Assembly: GCF_015351075.1 (NCBI RefSeq)
Contig: NZ_JADKRS010000001.1
Location: 1,116,001-1,180,000, forward strand
Direction of reading: 5' to 3'
Origin: Clavibacter sp. VKM Ac-2873
Lineage (GTDB): Bacteria > Actinomycetota > Actinomycetes > Actinomycetales > Microbacteriaceae
Length of the DNA: 64,000 bases
The notes beneath the pieces are model-generated. The model did no database searches. It was not told where the DNA came from and saw only the letters and a program-made list of their open reading frames with translations. Both the position numbers and the translations under genes were made by a program. Of the stretch, positions 36,112 to 45,537 are shown piece by piece; position 1 is the stretch's first letter, and each line of letters opens with the position of its first letter.

Positions 36112-38556
36112 ATGACCGCCGCAGCGCGCCCGACAACGCATCGGGCACTCGACCTGTGGGAGTTCCAAGCGGAAGGCGCGACTGAATGGCGCTCGATCCG
36201 TCTCCCGCATGACGCCATGATCAGCGAGAGCCGGACGCCGGATGCTTCTGGCGGCCCTGACACGGCTTACTTCCCAGGAGGTCGATACGTCTACCGAACG
36301 ACATGGAACGCCGATGAGACACCGTCTCCCTCCGTCGGCTTGCGCTTCGAAGGCGTCCAGGGCGACGCGGTGGTGTCTGTCAACGGACAGCCCGTCGGGA
36401 CCGTGCGCAGCGGCTATGTGGAGTTCGAACTCCCCGTCGAGAACACGATCGTGTGGGGCGCGGACAACGAGATCATCGTCGTCGTCGACAACGAGAAGCA
36501 GCCGTCCAGCCGCTGGTACCCCGGGTCGGGTCTCTACCGCTCCGTCCACCTTGTGCTTCGCCCGGCCATTCACATCACCCCCGACGGACTGCGGATGCGG
36601 ACACTCGCGTTCTCGCCCTCGTCAGCGACCGTCGAGGTCGCCTGCCTACTTGAGAACGCCGGCGATCGCGCCCGTGTCGACGTCGAACTACTCGACGGAG
36701 ACATGGTTGTCGCTTCCAGCTCAGCCAACGGCTCACAGGCGACCTTGACGCTCTCGGTTCCGGATCCGAAGGGCTGGTCGGCCGATACGCCCTTCCTCTA
36801 CGACCTATCTGTTCGGGTCGAGATCGACGGCGAGACCGTCGATAGCCGTTACGAGCGCGTCGGGCTGCGAACCCTCTCGGTCGACGCCCGGCAGGGCTTG
36901 CGCATCAATGGCGAGACGGTGAAGCTTCGCGGTGCATGCATCCATCACGACAACGGCGTCCTCGGCGCCGCGACCCACCGCGCGGCGGAGTACCGTCGCG
37001 TACGCAAGCTCAAGGCGGCCGGTTTCAACGCCATTCGCAGCGCCCACAACCCGATGTCCCGCCACCTGCTCGACGCCTGCGACGAGCTCGGCATGTACGT
37101 GCTCGACGAGCTCGCGGACTACTGGATCGTCTCCAAGACCAAGCACGACTTCGCCTGGCGCTTCCGCGACACCTGGCGCGAGGACGCCGACCGCCTCGTC
37201 GAGAAGGACCGCAACCGGCCGAGCGTCGTGATGTACGCGGCCGGAAACGAGATCCCCGAGACCGCGAAGCCCGAAGGCGTCGCCCTCACGCGCGAGATCA
37301 CGGCGTACCTGCACCGTCTCGACCCGGACCGGCCGGTCACCGTCGCCACCAACCTCTTCCTCAACCTGATGGTGTCGATGGACAAGTCCCCCTACAAGGA
37401 GGATTTGGGCGCTGAGACGTCCATGGCGGGAAGCACAGAGGCGAACGTCATGATCAACCAGATCGGGCGGATGATGGACATCGCCTCACGGCTCCCGAAA
37501 GCGGACAAGGCCTCCCGGGAGGCGTTCGCTGAAGTGGACATCGCCGGCTACAACTACGGGATCGGACGGTACCGGCACGACGTCCGGGCCTACCCGGACC
37601 GGGTCATCCTCGGATCGGAGACCCTTCCGAGCGATGTGCCTCGAGCGTGGGAGCTCGTCGAGAAGCACCCTGCGATCATCGGCGACTTCGTCTGGGCCGG
37701 CTGGGAGTACCTCGGCGAAGCAGGCGTCGCCGTGTGGGTGCCCGGCAAGAAGGCGGGACTGTCCAAGCCCTACCCCTACCTGATCGCAGGACCTGGGATG
37801 TTCGACCTCATCGGACAGCCCGACATCACACTGCGTGTCGCACAGGCGGCATGGGGAGTGCTCGACGCCCCCGCCATCGGCGTCCGCCCACTCGATCGGA
37901 GCGGGACCCCGATGGTGAGGTCCGCCTGGCGGAACACCGACGCGGTCGAGTCCTGGTCATGGCGCGGCTGCGAAGGACGTAAAGCAGAGATCGAGGTCTA
38001 CTCGACCGCCGACGAGATCGAACTCCTCCTCAACGGCCGCCGGATCGGCCGCCGCCGCGTCCGGCGCGACCGACACGTCGCAGCCTTCACCACCGAGTAC
38101 GAGCCTGGAACTCTCATCGCGGTCGCGTACCGGAACAGGACTGAGGTCTCCCGCTCGACGCTGCGGACGGCAGCAGCAGACGTCGGCGTGCGGATCGAGA
38201 ACGACTCGACCCGCATCGAAGCGGCAGGGGACGACCTCGTCTTCGCCGAGATCACGCTCGCGGATGAGAACGGCGTCGTCGAGATGCTCGTCGACGAACC
38301 CGTCGCGGTCACCGTCACCGGTCCCGGCGAACTGATCGGACTCGGAACGGCTGCTCCCGCGACGGCGGAGGACTTCACCGCCTGGCGGCGGACCACCTTC
38401 CGCGGACGTGCACTCGCCGTGATCCGCCCGACAGGCGAGCCGGGAACCATCACCATCACCGCTCAGGCGCAGACCCGAGGTCGGGCAGAACTCTCGCTGA
38501 CCGCACACGACGACACCCGAAGCGCCCGCTCCGCAGCAAGCGTCACCTCCGACTGA
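36112..38556 (+). CDS. Glycoside hydrolase family 2 (beta-galactosidase/glucuronidase type)
   Basis: An 814-residue GH2 enzyme: N-terminal jelly-roll sugar-binding domain (WRSIRLPHDAMISESRTP; SSRWYPGSGLYRSVHLVL), immunoglobulin-like domain, then a TIM barrel with LRGACIHHDNGVLGAA and FNAIRSAHNPMSRHLLDACD. The acid/base Glu is in YAAGNEIPE near residue 376 and the nucleophile Glu in ILGSETLPSD near residue 501. C-terminal domains from about residue 640 include the DUF4982 and GH2 C-terminal immunoglobulin-like modules often seen in such enzymes. No signal peptide, so it acts on imported sugar. First gene of the rightward operon; GGAGAGG lies before the ATG. Confidence 0.92.
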   Translation: MTAAARPTTHRALDLWEFQAEGATEWRSIRLPHDAMISESRTPDASGGPDTAYFPGGRYVYRTTWNADETPSPSVGLRFEGVQGDAVVSVNGQPVGTVRSGYVEFELPVENTIVWGADNEIIVVVDNEKQPSSRWYPGSGLYRSVHLVLRPAIHITPDGLRMRTLAFSPSSATVEVACLLENAGDRARVDVELLDGDMVVASSSANGSQATLTLSVPDPKGWSADTPFLYDLSVRVEIDGETVDSRYERVGLRTLSVDARQGLRINGETVKLRGACIHHDNGVLGAATHRAAEYRRVRKLKAAGFNAIRSAHNPMSRHLLDACDELGMYVLDELADYWIVSKTKHDFAWRFRDTWREDADRLVEKDRNRPSVVMYAAGNEIPETAKPEGVALTREITAYLHRLDPDRPVTVATNLFLNLMVSMDKSPYKEDLGAETSMAGSTEANVMINQIGRMMDIASRLPKADKASREAFAEVDIAGYNYGIGRYRHDVRAYPDRVILGSETLPSDVPRAWELVEKHPAIIGDFVWAGWEYLGEAGVAVWVPGKKAGLSKPYPYLIAGPGMFDLIGQPDITLRVAQAAWGVLDAPAIGVRPLDRSGTPMVRSAWRNTDAVESWSWRGCEGRKAEIEVYSTADEIELLLNGRRIGRRRVRRDRHVAAFTTEYEPGTLIAVAYRNRTEVSRSTLRTAAADVGVRIENDSTRIEAAGDDLVFAEITLADENGVVEMLVDEPVAVTVTGPGELIGLGTAAPATAEDFTAWRRTTFRGRALAVIRPTGEPGTITITAQAQTRGRAELSLTAHDDTRSARSAASVTSD

Positions 38557-38587
38557 CCAGATCCGCAACGAGAGAAAGGCGCACCAC

Positions 38588-40843
38588 GTGATCAACGGCG
38601 GCTCCACACCCGAACAGGAATCAGCACTCGACGGCACGGCAATCTCCTCGCTCTCCCCGGAGCGGAAGGCCGGCCTACTGTCCGGCCTCGACTTCTGGCA
38701 GACAGAACCGATCCCCGAGCTCGGCGTCGGCTCCACTGTTCTCGCCGACGGGACCTACGGCCTCCGCCACCAGCAGGGACAATCCGACCACCTGGCACTC
38801 TTCGCGAGCGAACCGGCCACCTGCTTCCCGCCCGGAGTCGCGGTCGGCTCGAGCTGGGATCCGACTGTCGCAGCTCGCCTTGGCACCGCGCTCGGCCGCG
38901 AGGCTCTCGCCCAAGGCGTGGACGTCGTCCTCGGACCCGGCGTCAACATCAAGCGCTCGCCGCTCTGCGGACGAAACTTCGAGTACTACTCCGAAGACCC
39001 CCTGCTCGCCGGCGTCCTCGGCACCGCCTTCACCCGCGGCCTTCAAGACGAAGGGCCCGGCGTCTCCGTCAAGCACTTCGCCGCCAACAACCAGGAGACC
39101 AATCGTCAGACGATCAGCTCTGACGTCGACGAGCGGACGCTGAGGGAGATCTACCTCCCCGCGTTCGAGCGCATCGTGACAGACGCCGCACCCGCGACCG
39201 TCATGACCGCATACAACAAGATCAACGGAGTGTTCTGCTCGGAGAACGCTTGGCTCCTGACCGACGTCCTCCGCGAGGAGTGGGGATTCAAGGGCCTCGT
39301 CCTCTCGGACTGGAACGCGGTCGTCGATCGCGTCGCAGCCCTCGAGGCAGGCCTCGACCTCGAGATGCCCGGCGGTGATGCGTCCCACGACGAGGACCTG
39401 CGCATGGCGATGGCCTCCGGACGGCTCGCCCCGTCCACCCTCGACCCCAGCATCGCGCGCGTCGTCGCCTTAGCCCGCCGCCCGCGCCGGCCACGGCCCG
39501 ACATCGACCAGGACGCCCATCACGAACTCGCGCGTGACCTCGCCCGGGAGTGCGCCGTCCTGCTCAAGAACGATCGCACCACCCTGCCGCTTCAGCCGAA
39601 TACCCGCCTTGCCATCATCGGCGAGTTCGCGGAGACCCTCCGCTTCCAGGGCGGCGGAAGCGCACACGTGCACGCCACCCGCGTCGACAGCCCGCTCGAG
39701 GCCATCCGCGACCTGGCCATCGAAGAGAGCGTCGCGGTGGAATACTCGCCCGGCTTCCGGACCCGAGGCTTCTCGAGCCCCGAACTCCTCGAACACTCGA
39801 TCGTCGTCGCCGGTCGCGCCGACGTCACCGTCGTTTTCGCCGGTCTCAGCGAAGCGGCGGAGTCGGAGGGCATCGACAGAGCCGACATCCAACTTCCGAT
39901 CGATCAGGTCGAGCTCATCCGCGCGGTCGCCGCGGTCTCATCGCGCACCGTCGTCGTGCTCTCCAATGGCGGGATCGTCTCCCTCGAAGGGTGGCACGAC
40001 GACGTCGACGCCGTCCTGGAAGGCTTCCTCCTCGGCCAGGGAGGCGGACGCGCGCTCGCAGAGATCCTCTTCGGTCGAGTGAACCCCTCCGGGCGCCTCG
40101 CCGAGACCATCCCGCTGCGCCTCGAAGACCACCCGAGCAGCATCAACTTCCCCGGCGAGCAGGGCCACGTCCGCTACGGCGAGGGAGTCCTGGTCGGTTA
40201 CCGGTACTTCACTACGACCGCGACCCCGACCCGGTACTCCTTCGGACACGGGCTCTCCTACTCCACGTTCGATGTCACCTCTCCGACGCTCGAACAAGTC
40301 GGCGACGATGCAGCCACCGTGACGGTGACCGTCACCAACACCGGGACCCGTGCGGGAAAGCACGTGGTGCAGGTATACGTCGCGACCGAGGCAGGGCCGG
40401 TACGACGACCGACCCGCGAGCTCCGAGCCTTCCAGAAGGTCGAACTCGACGCCGGCGAGAGCACCACCGTCCGCCTCGAACTCCCCCGTCGTTCCTTCGC
40501 CTATTGGGACATCCGGCACGGCCGATGGCTGATCGCGCCGGGAGCGCACCTCGTGCAGATCGCCGCCGACGCCGACACCGTCCTCCACGAGCTCCCGCTC
40601 GACCTCCCTGGAGACGTCGTCATCACCGCCCTCACCATGGACACCCCGCTCGGGGAATGGTTCGAGCACCCACTCGTCGGCGACCGTGTCCTTCGCACCC
40701 TCGGCTTCGACACGGTCGAGATCTCCCCCGAGCACATGGCGATGATGACGTCGATGACGATGACCCAGTTCCTCGCCATCTCCGGAGCGCCCGTTCCGCG
40801 GAACGAACTGGACGACATCATCGCCGACAGCCACCCGTCCTGA
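38588..40843 (+). CDS. Glycoside hydrolase family 3 (beta-glucosidase type)
   Basis: A 751-residue cytosolic GH3 enzyme: barrel domain with LGPGVNIKRSPLCGRNFEYY then SEDPLLAG, SVKHFAANNQETNRQTISSD, and the nucleophile Asp in GLVLSDWNAVVDR near residue 239; then the alpha/beta sandwich with VLLKNDRTTLPL and AIIGEFAETLRFQGGGSAHV, and a C-terminal fibronectin III-like domain (RYSFGHGLSYSTFDV; RELRAFQKVELDAGE). This full three-domain layout is that of bacterial beta-glucosidases. GTG start with GAGAAAGG upstream, 31 bp after the GH2 stop. It is followed by a CTC microsatellite and GH1. Confidence 0.93.
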   Translation: MINGGSTPEQESALDGTAISSLSPERKAGLLSGLDFWQTEPIPELGVGSTVLADGTYGLRHQQGQSDHLALFASEPATCFPPGVAVGSSWDPTVAARLGTALGREALAQGVDVVLGPGVNIKRSPLCGRNFEYYSEDPLLAGVLGTAFTRGLQDEGPGVSVKHFAANNQETNRQTISSDVDERTLREIYLPAFERIVTDAAPATVMTAYNKINGVFCSENAWLLTDVLREEWGFKGLVLSDWNAVVDRVAALEAGLDLEMPGGDASHDEDLRMAMASGRLAPSTLDPSIARVVALARRPRRPRPDIDQDAHHELARDLARECAVLLKNDRTTLPLQPNTRLAIIGEFAETLRFQGGGSAHVHATRVDSPLEAIRDLAIEESVAVEYSPGFRTRGFSSPELLEHSIVVAGRADVTVVFAGLSEAAESEGIDRADIQLPIDQVELIRAVAAVSSRTVVVLSNGGIVSLEGWHDDVDAVLEGFLLGQGGGRALAEILFGRVNPSGRLAETIPLRLEDHPSSINFPGEQGHVRYGEGVLVGYRYFTTTATPTRYSFGHGLSYSTFDVTSPTLEQVGDDAATVTVTVTNTGTRAGKHVVQVYVATEAGPVRRPTRELRAFQKVELDAGESTTVRLELPRRSFAYWDIRHGRWLIAPGAHLVQIAADADTVLHELPLDLPGDVVITALTMDTPLGEWFEHPLVGDRVLRTLGFDTVEISPEHMAMMTSMTMTQFLAISGAPVPRNELDDIIADSHPS

Positions 40844-40850
40844 GCTCACC

Positions 40851-40881
40851 CTCCTCCTCCTCCTCCTCCTCCTCCTCCTCC
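40851..40881. repeat. (CTC)n microsatellite between GH3 and GH1 genes
   Basis: About ten uninterrupted CTC units beginning 8 bp after the GH3 stop and ending 58 bp before the GH1 start. Untranslated. Confidence 0.95.
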
Positions 40882-40938
40882 GAGCACCGCGGCAGTCGTA
40901 GACGACCGTCCGTTCACCGACCAGAGAGACCACGACCC

Positions 40939-42105
40939 ATGACACGATCATTCCCCGGCGCATTCCTCTGGGGCGCATCCACCGCCGCGCACCAGATCGA
41001 GGGCAACAACCTCAACAACGACTGGTGGCAGCTCGAGCAGATCGCCGCCGGCTACATCGACGCGAGCGGCGACGCTCTGGACAGCTACCACCGATACGAG
41101 GAGGACATGCGCCTGCTCGCCGAGTCCGGGCTGACCACCTACCGCTTCAGCATCGAATGGGCGCGCATCGAACCGCTGCCCGGCGCGTTCTCCCGCGCGG
41201 AGCTCGCCCACTACCGGCGGATGATCGACACCGCATTCGGCATGGGCCTGACCCCCATCGTGACACTCCACCACTTCACCCACCCGATCTGGTTCGGGGA
41301 GCGCGGCGGCTGGTTGGCCGAGGACGCCACGCAGACCTTCCTCCGCTACGTCGAGCAGGCCTGCACCATCCTCGGCGACGTCCCCTACATCTGCACCATC
41401 AACGAGCCCAACGTCGTCGCCATGAACCACGGCGCCGCCCGCATCATGGCCGCAGGCAACCCCTACCCTGCCGTCCCCGATCCCGACCCCGAGATAGGTG
41501 ATGCCCTCATCGACGCGCATCTGAAGGCCGCGCCCCTCATCCGCTCCCTCACCGGCGCCAAGGTCGGCTGGACCGTCGCGAACCAGGCGTTCACTGCGAC
41601 ACCGGGCGCCGAGCAGGAGTTCGCTGAGGTGCAGCACCGCTGGGAGGACATGTACCTCGAGGCCGGCCGCGGCGACGACTACATCGGCGTGCAGTCCTAC
41701 ACGAGCCAGCCGATCGACCAGAATGGCGTCGTCCCCCACCCCGAGCACCCCGACAACACTCTGATGGGGTGGGCCTACCGTCCGGATGCTCTCGGCGCTG
41801 CCCTGCGTCACACCAGAGACGTGGTCGGTGACGTGCCGATCCTCGTCACGGAGAACGGCATCGCCACCTCGGACGACGAGCGTCGCATCGCCTACACGCG
41901 GGGCGCTCTCGCCGGCCTACTCGACGCGATCGACGACGGAGTGGACGTCCGCGGATACTGCCACTGGAGTCTGCTGGACAACTTCGAGTGGGGACGCTGG
42001 GCACCGACGTTCGGACTCGTCGCCGTCGATCGCGAGACCTTCAAGCGCACTCCCAAGCCGAGCCTGGCGTGGCTCGGCGCCATCGCCCGCGCGAACGCGC
42101 TCTAG
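40939..42105 (+). CDS. Glycoside hydrolase family 1 (beta-glucosidase type)
   Basis: A 388-residue GH1 TIM-barrel enzyme. FLWGASTAAHQIEGNNLNND is the family N-terminal signature, TYRFSIEWARIEP follows, the acid/base Glu is in CTINEPNV near residue 153 and the nucleophile Glu in VTENGI near residue 303; CHWSLLDNFEWGRW is the aglycone/glucose-binding end. It is slightly shorter than the usual ~440-470 residues but all catalytic blocks are present. Without a signal peptide it should act on imported or released glycosides. Third gene of the rightward operon. The ribosome-binding site (AGAGAG) is weak. Confidence 0.93.
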   Translation: MTRSFPGAFLWGASTAAHQIEGNNLNNDWWQLEQIAAGYIDASGDALDSYHRYEEDMRLLAESGLTTYRFSIEWARIEPLPGAFSRAELAHYRRMIDTAFGMGLTPIVTLHHFTHPIWFGERGGWLAEDATQTFLRYVEQACTILGDVPYICTINEPNVVAMNHGAARIMAAGNPYPAVPDPDPEIGDALIDAHLKAAPLIRSLTGAKVGWTVANQAFTATPGAEQEFAEVQHRWEDMYLEAGRGDDYIGVQSYTSQPIDQNGVVPHPEHPDNTLMGWAYRPDALGAALRHTRDVVGDVPILVTENGIATSDDERRIAYTRGALAGLLDAIDDGVDVRGYCHWSLLDNFEWGRWAPTFGLVAVDRETFKRTPKPSLAWLGAIARANAL

Positions 42106-42596
42106 GACGTCGGTGCTGCGGCTGGCCCGTGCCAGCTGCAGCACTGATCTTGTCGCATCGGTAGACGACTGATTCTCGTCCTTCGTCACCTCGGCGACTT
42201 CCGGCTTCGTCACGTTGTACCCGAATACCTGTGCCGGCGTGTCGTCCAGGGCGGAGGCAAGCTGTTGCGAAGCTCCGGCATCCTTGTAAGGGACAAAACG
42301 GCCTACTGCTGACTCTCGAGGCGGCCGGTGACCGTCAGCGCGTCGATGGTGGGCGGCTTTGTCGCGTCGTAAGCGAGCACCTCGATTGCTGGGCCTGGTC
42401 AACTGAACGCTGTTCTAGCAAGAGCATGCGGATGACCTTTGTGTTGAAGATGCCTGTGTCAAACCCGTGGTCCCCACAGTGAAGCGGCCCGCGTGAGCAC
42501 CCGAGCGGATACCGCCTCGGAAGCGCTCCTCAGCAGTCCGCTATCCGATCGGCTACCGAGGCAAGCCGGGTGGCGTGACGAAGATGCAGAGGGCGG
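42106..42596. other. Decayed stretch without a gene
   Basis: 491 bp. On the minus strand, fragments such as VLAYDATKPPTIDALTVTG and VFGYNVTKPEVAEVTKDENQ look like former protein sequence broken by stops and frame changes, but I recognise no family. No repeat or RNA seen. Confidence 0.4.
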
Positions 42597-43298
42597 TCAG
42601 CCGAGAAGCTCTACTAGCGATCCGAGGCTCTTCAGCGAGATCTCGAAGTGATCCGCGACCGACGGCGCTTCTGCTCCAGGCCGGGCTGTGTGCGCAGTGC
42701 GGAACCCATGCCCGGCCGCGGCTCTGAGGTCCCACGGATGCGCAGCGACGAACAGTGTCCGCCCCGGAACAAGGCTGAGCGTGTCGATCGCGTACCGGTA
42801 CGCAGCAGGGGCGGGCTGGAATGTGCGTGCTGCTCCGGTGGATAGCGCCATGTCCCAGCTGATCGCGTTGCTGTCGGAAAGTCGCGTAAGTGAATCAAGA
42901 TCACCGTTGCTCACGCCGACGACAAGTCGGCCCCGACGGAGGGCTGCCGTTGCGTCGGCTACGTCCGGCCAAGCCGGATATTCCCGATCTAGGGTCGCTA
43001 CTCACGCCAACGTCGCGGGCGTCACTGTCCCACCCTCAGCCGTAATCGCCTCCTCAGCGGAGCCACTGACCAGCTGGCTGTGCGGCTGCCACTGGTCGTC
43101 ACCGTCAATGACGGCGTCCATATGTCGGTTCACGAGCCGCACCCACCGCGAGTGGAGATCCTCCGGTGAGCTCAGGCCGCTTTCAGCTGCGACCTTTCGA
43201 GCTGTGGTCGCCCACGCACCGTCCTCATCTACGAGAGTCCCGATCACATCGAACACGACCGCGTGAATCGCGTCCGGAGTGAATTGCTCGGCCTTCAT
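42597..43298 (-). pseudogene. HAD-superfamily haloacid dehalogenase (type II) with in-frame stop
   Basis: A 233-codon frame with the complete HAD layout: HAVVFDVIGTLVDEDGAW (motif I, DxxGT), WWP-type cap region, then VVGVSNGDLDSLTRLSDSN (motif II), FQPAPAAYRYAIDTL (motif III region) and LFVAAHPWDLRAAAGHGFRT (motif IV, type II form). A TGA at 43004-43002 interrupts the frame after TVTPATLA; the sequence after it (DREYPAWPDVADA) continues in the same frame, so a single base change, not an indel, killed it. Its 5' end abuts the truncated alpha/beta hydrolase. The motif I second Asp is Val (FDVIGT instead of FDxxGT with Y/L), a normal variation. Confidence 0.85.
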
Positions 43299-43315
43299 CG
43301 CCCTGGTCAAGCAGG

Positions 43316-44047
43316 CACACCCCGACGACGGCCTGGCACATCGTCGCACCGCGACTGGTCGAGGCGGGCTTCACCGTCATCTGCCCCGACCTCCGCGGAC
43401 ACGGCCGCTCGACGAGTCCCGCACCCACGCAGGACTGCAGCGCGCACTTGAAGCGCGCGGTCGCCGCCGACATGGCGCAGATGATGACCGCCCTCGGTTA
43501 CGAGCGATTCCATCTCGTCGGCCACGACCGCGGCAGCTACGTCGCCCTGAGCCTCGCGCTCGACCACGAGCAGCGCATCGACCACCTCGCCCTGCTCGAC
43601 TGCACCCCCAGCAGGGAGCACCTGGCCCGAGCCGACGCGCGCTTCGCGAACATGTGGTGGCACTGGTTCTTCCTCGCACGACCCGAGAGCCCCGAACGGG
43701 TCATCACCGCCGACGTTGACAGCTGCTACTGCGGCGACCCGGAGACGATGGGCGCCGCGAACTACGCCGAATGGCGCGAGGCCATCAACGACCCGCGCGT
43801 CGTCCTCGCGACACTCGAGGACTACCGAGCCGGTCTCACCATCGACCGCGGACACGAAGAAGCAGACAAGGCCACAGGCCGCCGCCTCGAGGTGCACCTG
43901 TTGCAGCTGTGGTCCCTCCGCGACGACCTCGACGAGCTCTACGGCGACCCGCGAGTCTTCTGGAAGGACTGGGCTGGCGCCGTGTCCGGCAGGGGATCCC
44001 CTACCGGACACGCAGCCGAGGCCACCGTGGCCTCTCTGCGAACGTGA
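43316..44047 (+). pseudogene. N-terminally truncated alpha/beta hydrolase (haloacetate dehalogenase-like)
   Basis: Homology starts abruptly at HTPTTAWHIVAPRLVEAGFT, continuing VICPDLRGHGRS and the nucleophile elbow LVGHDRGSYVALSLALDH; the Asp of GHDRG is the nucleophile position of haloacetate dehalogenases. The first ~35 residues (start codon and oxyanion-hole HGxP strand) are absent: the frame has a TGA at 43280-43282 and no usable start before the homology. The C-terminus GRGSPTGHAAEATVASL keeps the catalytic His region but looks a few residues short. An internal start (43448) would remove half the core, so the gene is most likely dead. Confidence 0.75.
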
Positions 44048-44119
44048 GTACGTCGCCTCACGGCCTCATGAGCCAGGGGTTGTCGCTGACCCGGAACGTG
44101 GGTTGGTTACGGTGAGCCC

Positions 44120-44515
44120 ATGAGTAACGATGTCCACAACGTACTGGCGGCGTTGTCCACCATCTCGGCTCCATGGCAGCCTCACCGCCTGACGAGCGTC
44201 AACGACTACGACGTGAAGGTCGTCAAGCTCCACGGCGAGTTCGTGTGGCATACGCACCCGGACACGGACGAGCTCTTCCTCGTACTCAGCGGTGAGCTGA
44301 CGATTCAGCTCCGCGACCGCGATGTCGTTCTCGGGCCTCAGGACACCTTCGTCGTCCCCAGGGGCGTCGAGCACTGCCCCAAGGCAGTGAACGAGGTCGA
44401 GGCGCTGCTGTTCGAGCCGCAGGGAACGGTCAACACCGGCGACGTCGGAGGGGACATGACCTCGGCTCTTCGCGAACTGAGCGGCGATGGCGACGTCGCA
44501 CGTGCCCGGGCCTGA
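44120..44515 (+). CDS. Cupin domain protein
   Basis: A 131-residue single cupin barrel. Motif 1 is FVWHTHPDTDELFLVLSGEL (HxHxxxxE with the second Glu) and motif 2 is DTFVVPRGVEHCPKA (PxGxxH), so all four metal ligands are present. Substrate unknown; family members include isomerases, dioxygenases and sugar-nucleotide epimerase-like sensors. ATG with GTGAG upstream. The next gene begins 3 bases after its stop, so it forms a two-gene unit with the gamma-carbonic-anhydrase-like protein. Confidence 0.88.
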   Translation: MSNDVHNVLAALSTISAPWQPHRLTSVNDYDVKVVKLHGEFVWHTHPDTDELFLVLSGELTIQLRDRDVVLGPQDTFVVPRGVEHCPKAVNEVEALLFEPQGTVNTGDVGGDMTSALRELSGDGDVARARA

Positions 44516-44518
44516 CGG

Positions 44519-45118
44519 ATGCTGATTCGACACCGCGACGAAGAACCGTCGGTTGACCCGGATGCATACGTGGCACGGTCCGCGGTGCTCGTCGGCGACG
44601 TTCGGGTGTCCGCGGGTGCTCGCGTGCTCCACGGCGCGGTCCTCAGTGGTGAGGACGGCTTCGTGTCCATCGGCGAAGACACCGTGATCACGGAGAACGC
44701 CGTCGTGCGCGGTAGGGCCGCTCATCCCGCGGTGGTGGGAAGGGCCGTGATGGTTGGACCCCATGCGCACATCAACGGAAGCACCGTCGAGGACGAGGCG
44801 TTCATCGCCACTGGCGCATCGCTGTTCCCAGGAAGCTCGATCGGCGCCGGGGCCGAGATTCGCATCAATGGCGTCGTCCAGGTGAACACCACCGTCGGTC
44901 CGGGCATGGTCGTTCCGATCGGCTGGGTCGCCGTCGGCTCTCCGGCCCACATCCTGCCGACGGAACGCCATGACGAGGTCCAGGCGATCCAACGGGATCT
45001 GGACTTCTGCGGCACCGTGTACGGGGTCGGCGAGGAAGTGTCGATGCGTGACCTCATGCGGGGCCAGTCGCGGTTCTACGGGCACCATCGCGAGGACGTC
45101 GAGCTCGAGGAGGGCTGA
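44519..45118 (+). CDS. Gamma-carbonic-anhydrase-like hexapeptide-repeat protein
   Basis: A 199-residue left-handed beta-helix: repeats run VDPDAYVARSAVLVGDVRVS to VEDEAFIATGASLFPGSSIG, and RINGVVQVNTTVGPGMVVPI; the typical His ligands are partly present (AHPAVVG, GPHAHING). The length and C-terminal helical tail fit the CaiE/PaaY/YrdA group of gamma-CA-like acyltransferase relatives. Whether it hydrates CO2 cannot be said; only two clear His ligands are visible, so activity is doubtful. It is cotranscribed with the cupin gene. Confidence 0.82.
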   Translation: MLIRHRDEEPSVDPDAYVARSAVLVGDVRVSAGARVLHGAVLSGEDGFVSIGEDTVITENAVVRGRAAHPAVVGRAVMVGPHAHINGSTVEDEAFIATGASLFPGSSIGAGAEIRINGVVQVNTTVGPGMVVPIGWVAVGSPAHILPTERHDEVQAIQRDLDFCGTVYGVGEEVSMRDLMRGQSRFYGHHREDVELEEG

Positions 45119-45168
45119 GGGCCACACTCAGCGACGCGCCCGTCGCCCCCGCGCATCGAGGTCGACCG

Positions 45169-45537
45169 TCAGACCTCGTGCCAGGTCTTGGCGACGATCC
45201 GGAAGGCGCCGTCGACCTTCGCGAGCGTGAGGTGATCCACGAACGTGTGCTCGTGGATTCGCAGGCGGACCTTCGACACCGCCATGTCCGGGGACAGGAA
45301 GTCGAGGGAGATCATGCTGTCGTCCCGCGGCTGCCCCACGGATGCAGGCGGCTGACGGGCGCGGATGACCTCGCGGTACTCGCCCACGGGCATCACGGTC
45401 AGAGCTGCATCCGTGACATCGAAGAGGCTCGCCGCCGGGTGGAAGACGCGGTCGAACTTGTCGAGGTCGCATTCGTGCAGCGCCTCGAAGTAGAGCTCCA
45501 CGGAAGCGACCGCGGCCGGAACGGATGCGAGCGACAT
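45169..45537 (-). CDS. NTF2-like (lumazine-binding-type) protein
   Basis: A 122-residue cone-shaped alpha+beta fold: an N-terminal helix VELYFEALHECDLDKFDRVF then HPAASLFDVT, and beta strands ending FVDHLTLAKVDGAFRIVAK then TWHEV. This matches the Lumazine_bd_2/nuclear-transport-factor-2 family of small proteins found in acquired clusters; function unknown (a bound ligand in the cone is likely). ATG at 45537. It converges with the gamma-CA-like gene and is the last recognisable gene of the foreign-looking region. Confidence 0.85.
   Translation of the reverse strand: MSLASVPAAVASVELYFEALHECDLDKFDRVFHPAASLFDVTDAALTVMPVGEYREVIRARQPPASVGQPRDDSMISLDFLSPDMAVSKVRLRIHEHTFVDHLTLAKVDGAFRIVAKTWHEV

Noticed and set aside
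42106..42596. Minus-strand frame with VFGYNVTKPEVAEVTKDENQ
   Set aside because: The coding-like parts lie in different frames with stops between and match no family I know.
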